In this document: positions 6,487-8,899 of the stretch, piece by piece
Layout of the letters: every line of letters starts with the position of its first letter
How positions within the stretch are numbered: the stretch's first letter is position 1
Assembly (NCBI GenBank): GCA_029549705.1
Contig: JAKPIR010000038.1
Span: 1 to 8,899, forward strand
DNA from: Pseudomonadota bacterium
GTDB lineage: Bacteria > Pseudomonadota > Gammaproteobacteria > Burkholderiales > Methylophilaceae
Direction of reading: 5' to 3'
Length of the DNA: 8,899 nucleotides
The notes under the pieces: generated by a model
The model's input: the letters and a program-made list of their open reading frames with translations, nothing else
What the model was told of the DNA's origin: nothing
Database searches by the model: none
Made by a program: the position numbers and the translations under genes

Positions 6487-8295
6487 ATGTCTCGCAATTT
6501 ACGTAATGTCGCAATCATCGCCCACGTTGACCATGGTAAAACCACCATGGTGGATAAACTTTTACAACAAGCAGGTACTTTTTCATCGCACCAAGTCGTT
6601 TCTGAGCGCGTCATGGATAGTGGCGATATTGAAAAAGAGCGTGGTATTACTATTTTGGCTAAAAACACTGCTTTGGTGTATGAAGGCACACACATCAACA
6701 TTGTGGATACCCCGGGCCATGCAGACTTTGGTGGCGAGGTTGAGCGTGTGTTGGGTATGGTTGATGGTGTGGTGCTATTGGTTGATGCCGTTGAAGGCCC
6801 CATGCCGCAAACACGTTTTGTGACGAAAAAAGCTTTAGCGCTTGGTTTAAAACCGATTGTGGTGATTAATAAAGTGGATCGTCCAGGTGCGCGTACAGAC
6901 TGGGTGATTAACCAAACATTTGATTTATTTGCGAATTTGGGCGCAACCGATGAGCAGTTAGACTTTCCGATTGTGTATGCGTCAGCCATTAACGGTTATG
7001 CCATGCTGGACATGAACAAACAAACCGATAATATGCGCGCTTTGTTTGAAACGATTATTAGTTATGTATCGCCACCTGCGGGTGACAGCAGCGCACCACT
7101 GCAAATGCAGATTTCTGCGCTGGACTACTCAACTTACACAGGCCGTTTAGGCATTGGCCGTATCACCAACGGCAAAGTGAAACCTAATCAGGCCGTTGCG
7201 GTGATGAACGAAGATAAGCAAATCGCTACAGGTAAAATCAACCAAGTGCTCGGTTTCAAAGGCCTAGAGCGCGTGCCGGTAGAAGAAGCGGAAGCGGGCG
7301 ATATTGTAATTATTTCAGGCTTGGACGATATTGGTATTGGTTTTACCATCTGTGACCGCGAAAAACCCGTTGGTCTGCCGCATTTAGGTGTGGATGAGCC
7401 AACCTTGACCATGGATTTTATGGTGAATACTTCACCGCTCGCCGGTACTGAAGGTAAGTTTGTAACTTCACGCCAAATTCGTGACCGTTTGACTAAAGAG
7501 TTATTGGTTAACGTGGCATTGCGCGTGGAAGATACGCAAGATGCCGACGTGTTCCGCGTGTCGGGTCGTGGTGAGTTGCACTTGACGATTTTATTAGAGA
7601 ATATGCGCCGTGAAGGGTTTGAGTTGGCTGTAGGCAAACCAAAAGTCGTGTACCGTGAAATCAACGGTGAAAAATGTGAGCCATATGAAATTTTAACGGT
7701 GGATTTGGAAGATGAAAATCAAGGTGCCGTAATGGAAGAATTAGGCCGTCGCCGTGGTGAAATGCAGAATATGGAGTCTGACGGCAATGGCCGTACGCGT
7801 TTAGAGTACAAAATCCCAGCACGTGGTTTGATCGGTTTTCAGGGTGAATTCTTGACCCTAACGCGCGGTACTGGCTTGATGGCGCACATTTTTGATGAGT
7901 ACGCACCCGTGAAAGCCGATATGCCTGGTCGTCGTAATGGCGTATTGATTTCTGCAGAACAAGGCGAAGCGGTGGCTTACGCCTTATGGAAACTGCAAGA
8001 TCGCGGTAAAATGTTCTCAAGCCCTGGTGATAAGTTGTATGAAGGCATGGTGATTGGTATTCATAGCCGCGATAACGACTTGGTTGTTAACCCGATTAAA
8101 GGCAAGCAACTTACCAACGTGCGTGCATCTGGTACCGATGAAGCGGTGCGTTTGATTACACCTATTTCAATGACGCTGGAATCAGCAGTAGAATTTATTG
8201 ATGATGATGAGTTGGTAGAAATTACGCCAAAAAGCATCCGTATTCGCAAGCGTTACTTACTAGAGCACGAGCGTAAACGTGCTTACAAAGAATAA
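6487..8295 (+). CDS. typA: Translational GTPase TypA/BipA
   Basis: A 602-residue ribosome-binding GTPase of the EF-G-like superfamily (E. coli BipA is about 607). In other bacteria it helps assemble the 50S subunit, especially in the cold, and supports stress and virulence responses. GTPase motifs are complete: AHVDHGKT (G1) at 12-19, ERGIT (G2) at 51-55, DTPGH (G3) at 74-78, NKVD (G4) at 128-131 and SA (G5) at 166-167. The beta-barrel domain II follows, then the two EF-G III/V-like domains (VSGRGELHL and ARGLIGFQGEFLTLTRGTG are characteristic) and the BipA-specific C-terminal domain ending in RKRYLLEHERKRAYKE. The ATG at 6487 fits the usual MSRNLRNVAIIAHVDHGKT opening, but no clear ribosome binding site precedes it. 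Divergent from the helicase operon; a strong terminator follows its stop by 30 nt. Confidence 0.97.
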   Translation: MSRNLRNVAIIAHVDHGKTTMVDKLLQQAGTFSSHQVVSERVMDSGDIEKERGITILAKNTALVYEGTHINIVDTPGHADFGGEVERVLGMVDGVVLLVDAVEGPMPQTRFVTKKALALGLKPIVVINKVDRPGARTDWVINQTFDLFANLGATDEQLDFPIVYASAINGYAMLDMNKQTDNMRALFETIISYVSPPAGDSSAPLQMQISALDYSTYTGRLGIGRITNGKVKPNQAVAVMNEDKQIATGKINQVLGFKGLERVPVEEAEAGDIVIISGLDDIGIGFTICDREKPVGLPHLGVDEPTLTMDFMVNTSPLAGTEGKFVTSRQIRDRLTKELLVNVALRVEDTQDADVFRVSGRGELHLTILLENMRREGFELAVGKPKVVYREINGEKCEPYEILTVDLEDENQGAVMEELGRRRGEMQNMESDGNGRTRLEYKIPARGLIGFQGEFLTLTRGTGLMAHIFDEYAPVKADMPGRRNGVLISAEQGEAVAYALWKLQDRGKMFSSPGDKLYEGMVIGIHSRDNDLVVNPIKGKQLTNVRASGTDEAVRLITPISMTLESAVEFIDDDELVEITPKSIRIRKRYLLEHERKRAYKE

Positions 8296-8324
8296 TATTA
8301 CGTAGTCTGCTCGCAGATTGACTG

Positions 8325-8354
8325 AAAGCCCAGCGCAACACGTTGGGCTTTTTT
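8325..8354 (+). terminator. Rho-independent terminator of typA
   Basis: AAAGCCCAGCG (8325-8335) pairs with CGTTGGGCTTT (8341-8351), an 11-bp stem with one G-U pair, around the loop CAACA. A run of six T (8349-8354) begins in the last bases of the stem and continues past it. This is canonical intrinsic terminator geometry, 30 nt after the typA stop. Confidence 0.92.
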
Positions 8355-8363
8355 ATTGCCAAA

Positions 8364-8410
8364 TTGAATGCAAAAGGGCGGTATATGTGCATTGGTATTA
8401 TTGCATTCAA
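8364..8410. repeat. 10-bp perfect inverted repeat with 27-nt spacer
   Basis: TTGAATGCAA (8364-8373) and TTGCATTCAA (8401-8410) are exact inverted copies, just past the typA terminator. The spacer has no evident gene. It could be a chance structure, a protein-binding pair or the remnant of a small element; nothing else supports a specific role. Confidence 0.45.
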
Positions 8411-8435
8411 AACGTATTAACAAGTCACAAAAATG

Positions 8436-8500
8436 CCCGAGGATTTTTTAATGCTCTGCAAGCCTTGTAAATAAAGGCTTACAAGGCCGCATAAAAGGTT
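8436..8500. repeat. Palindromic intergenic repeat, copy 2, between convergent genes
   Basis: This is a diverged relative of 2868-2933. It aligns without gaps over the first 45 bp: CCCGAG, a T-rich stretch, ATGC, CTG, AAGCCTT, then AAGGCTT after a 7-nt loop. Outside the loop 33 of 38 bases agree, while the loop itself shares none. A one-base gap later, the common AAGGTT end is reached (8495-8500). The main stem is AAGCCTT/AAGGCTT, weakened further out. An alternative perfect 9-bp stem pairs GCCTTGTAA (8462-8470) with TTACAAGGC (8479-8487). It lies between convergent typA and the permease gene. Confidence 0.7.
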
Positions 8501-8519
8501 TGTTAGGTTGTAAGCCATC

Positions 8520-8557
8520 AAAAACTAATTTTTTAACACCACAAAATTTTAGTTTTT
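8520..8557 (-). terminator. Weak AT-rich terminator candidate for the permease gene
   Basis: The arms 8520-8534 and 8543-8557 are complementary at 13 of 15 positions (AAAAACTAA against TTAGTTTTT at the ends), with the 8-nt loop AACACCAC. It begins immediately after the permease stop codon on the - strand, and that strand's distal arm ends in T5. The stem is nearly all A-T, so its strength is doubtful. Confidence 0.35.
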
Positions 8558-8899
8558 TTACTGAAAACGTAGCGCTTCAATGGGATTCATGCGGGCGGCT
8601 TTTCTAGCGGGGTAGTAGCCAAAAAATATGCCCACGCTGGCAGCAACGGCAAAAGCAATCATCACTGAATAACCTGAAATAACCACCGATGCTTGTGTGA
8701 TGGTGTTGACGAGTACGGCACCCGTGATACCAAGGATGAGGCCAATTAAACAGCCGATAACAGAAATCACAATCGCTTCGAGTAAAAACTGCAGCAATAT
8801 ATCGCGCTCTCTAGCACCAATGGCCATGCGGATACCAATTTCGCGCGTACGCTCTGTAACTGAAACTAGCATGATGTTCATAATGCCGATGCCGCCGAC
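8558..8899 (-). CDS. MacB/FtsX-family ABC transporter permease (5' partial)
   Basis: This is the C-terminal 113 residues of an inner-membrane permease of the MacB type. MacB proteins work with a periplasmic adaptor and TolC-like channel in export of macrolides, peptides or lipids; the substrate here is unknown. Within the window the frame reads VGGIGIMNIMLVSVTERTREIGIRMAIGA, the signature loop after the second transmembrane segment of the FtsX domain. Two hydrophobic segments follow (about FLLEAIVISVIGCLIGLILGITGAVLV and VMIAFAVAASVGIFFGYYPA), then ARKAARMNPIEALRFQ, the typical family C-terminus. The frame is open through the right edge, so the ATG at 8881 is internal and the ATPase domain, if fused as in MacB, lies outside. 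It converges with typA. The family is sure; MacB versus a LolC-like or other ABC export permease less so. Confidence 0.88.
   Translation of the reverse strand, partial: VGGIGIMNIMLVSVTERTREIGIRMAIGARERDILLQFLLEAIVISVIGCLIGLILGITGAVLVNTITQASVVISGYSVMIAFAVAASVGIFFGYYPARKAARMNPIEALRFQ

Noticed and set aside
6437..6823. A 128-codon + strand frame overlapping the typA start.
   Set aside because: It is out of frame with the unmistakable TypA GTPase domain and has no homology that I can see.

Overview
The window looks like ordinary chromosomal DNA of a Gram-negative proteobacterium. Moderate GC, E. coli-like PurT and TypA, a sigma-54 activator, RhlE-type helicases and a MacB-type permease all fit. 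A betaproteobacterium of the Methylophilaceae type is my best guess, but this is an impression from protein similarity and composition. No phage, transposase, CRISPR, rRNA or tRNA gene was seen.

Left part (1-2813, + strand): the C-terminal part of a sigma-54-dependent activator runs in from the left edge. A promoter with a dyad over its -35 region follows, then purT (formate-dependent purine synthesis) and a group II truncated hemoglobin gene starting 2 nt after the purT stop, so the two probably form one operon. Middle (2814-6486): a strong palindromic element separates this operon from two convergent, tandem DEAD-box helicase genes on the - strand. The upstream helicase has a 195-residue Arg/Gly/Asn-rich tail; the downstream one is a canonical RhlE. 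A perfect-consensus sigma-70 promoter lies about 290 nt upstream of the first helicase, implying a long 5' leader. Right part (6487-8899): typA/bipA is divergent from the helicase operon and ends in a clear intrinsic terminator. A second copy of the palindromic element follows, then the 3' end of a MacB/FtsX-type permease gene on the - strand, cut by the right edge.

The helicases and TypA share a theme: in other bacteria, DEAD-box helicases and BipA assist ribosome assembly and growth in the cold, and here they flank one divergent promoter region. No gene family here is new. The most noteworthy non-coding signals are the two related palindromic repeats (about 2868-2933 and 8436-8500), each between convergent genes, the long helicase leader, and the dyad at the purT promoter.
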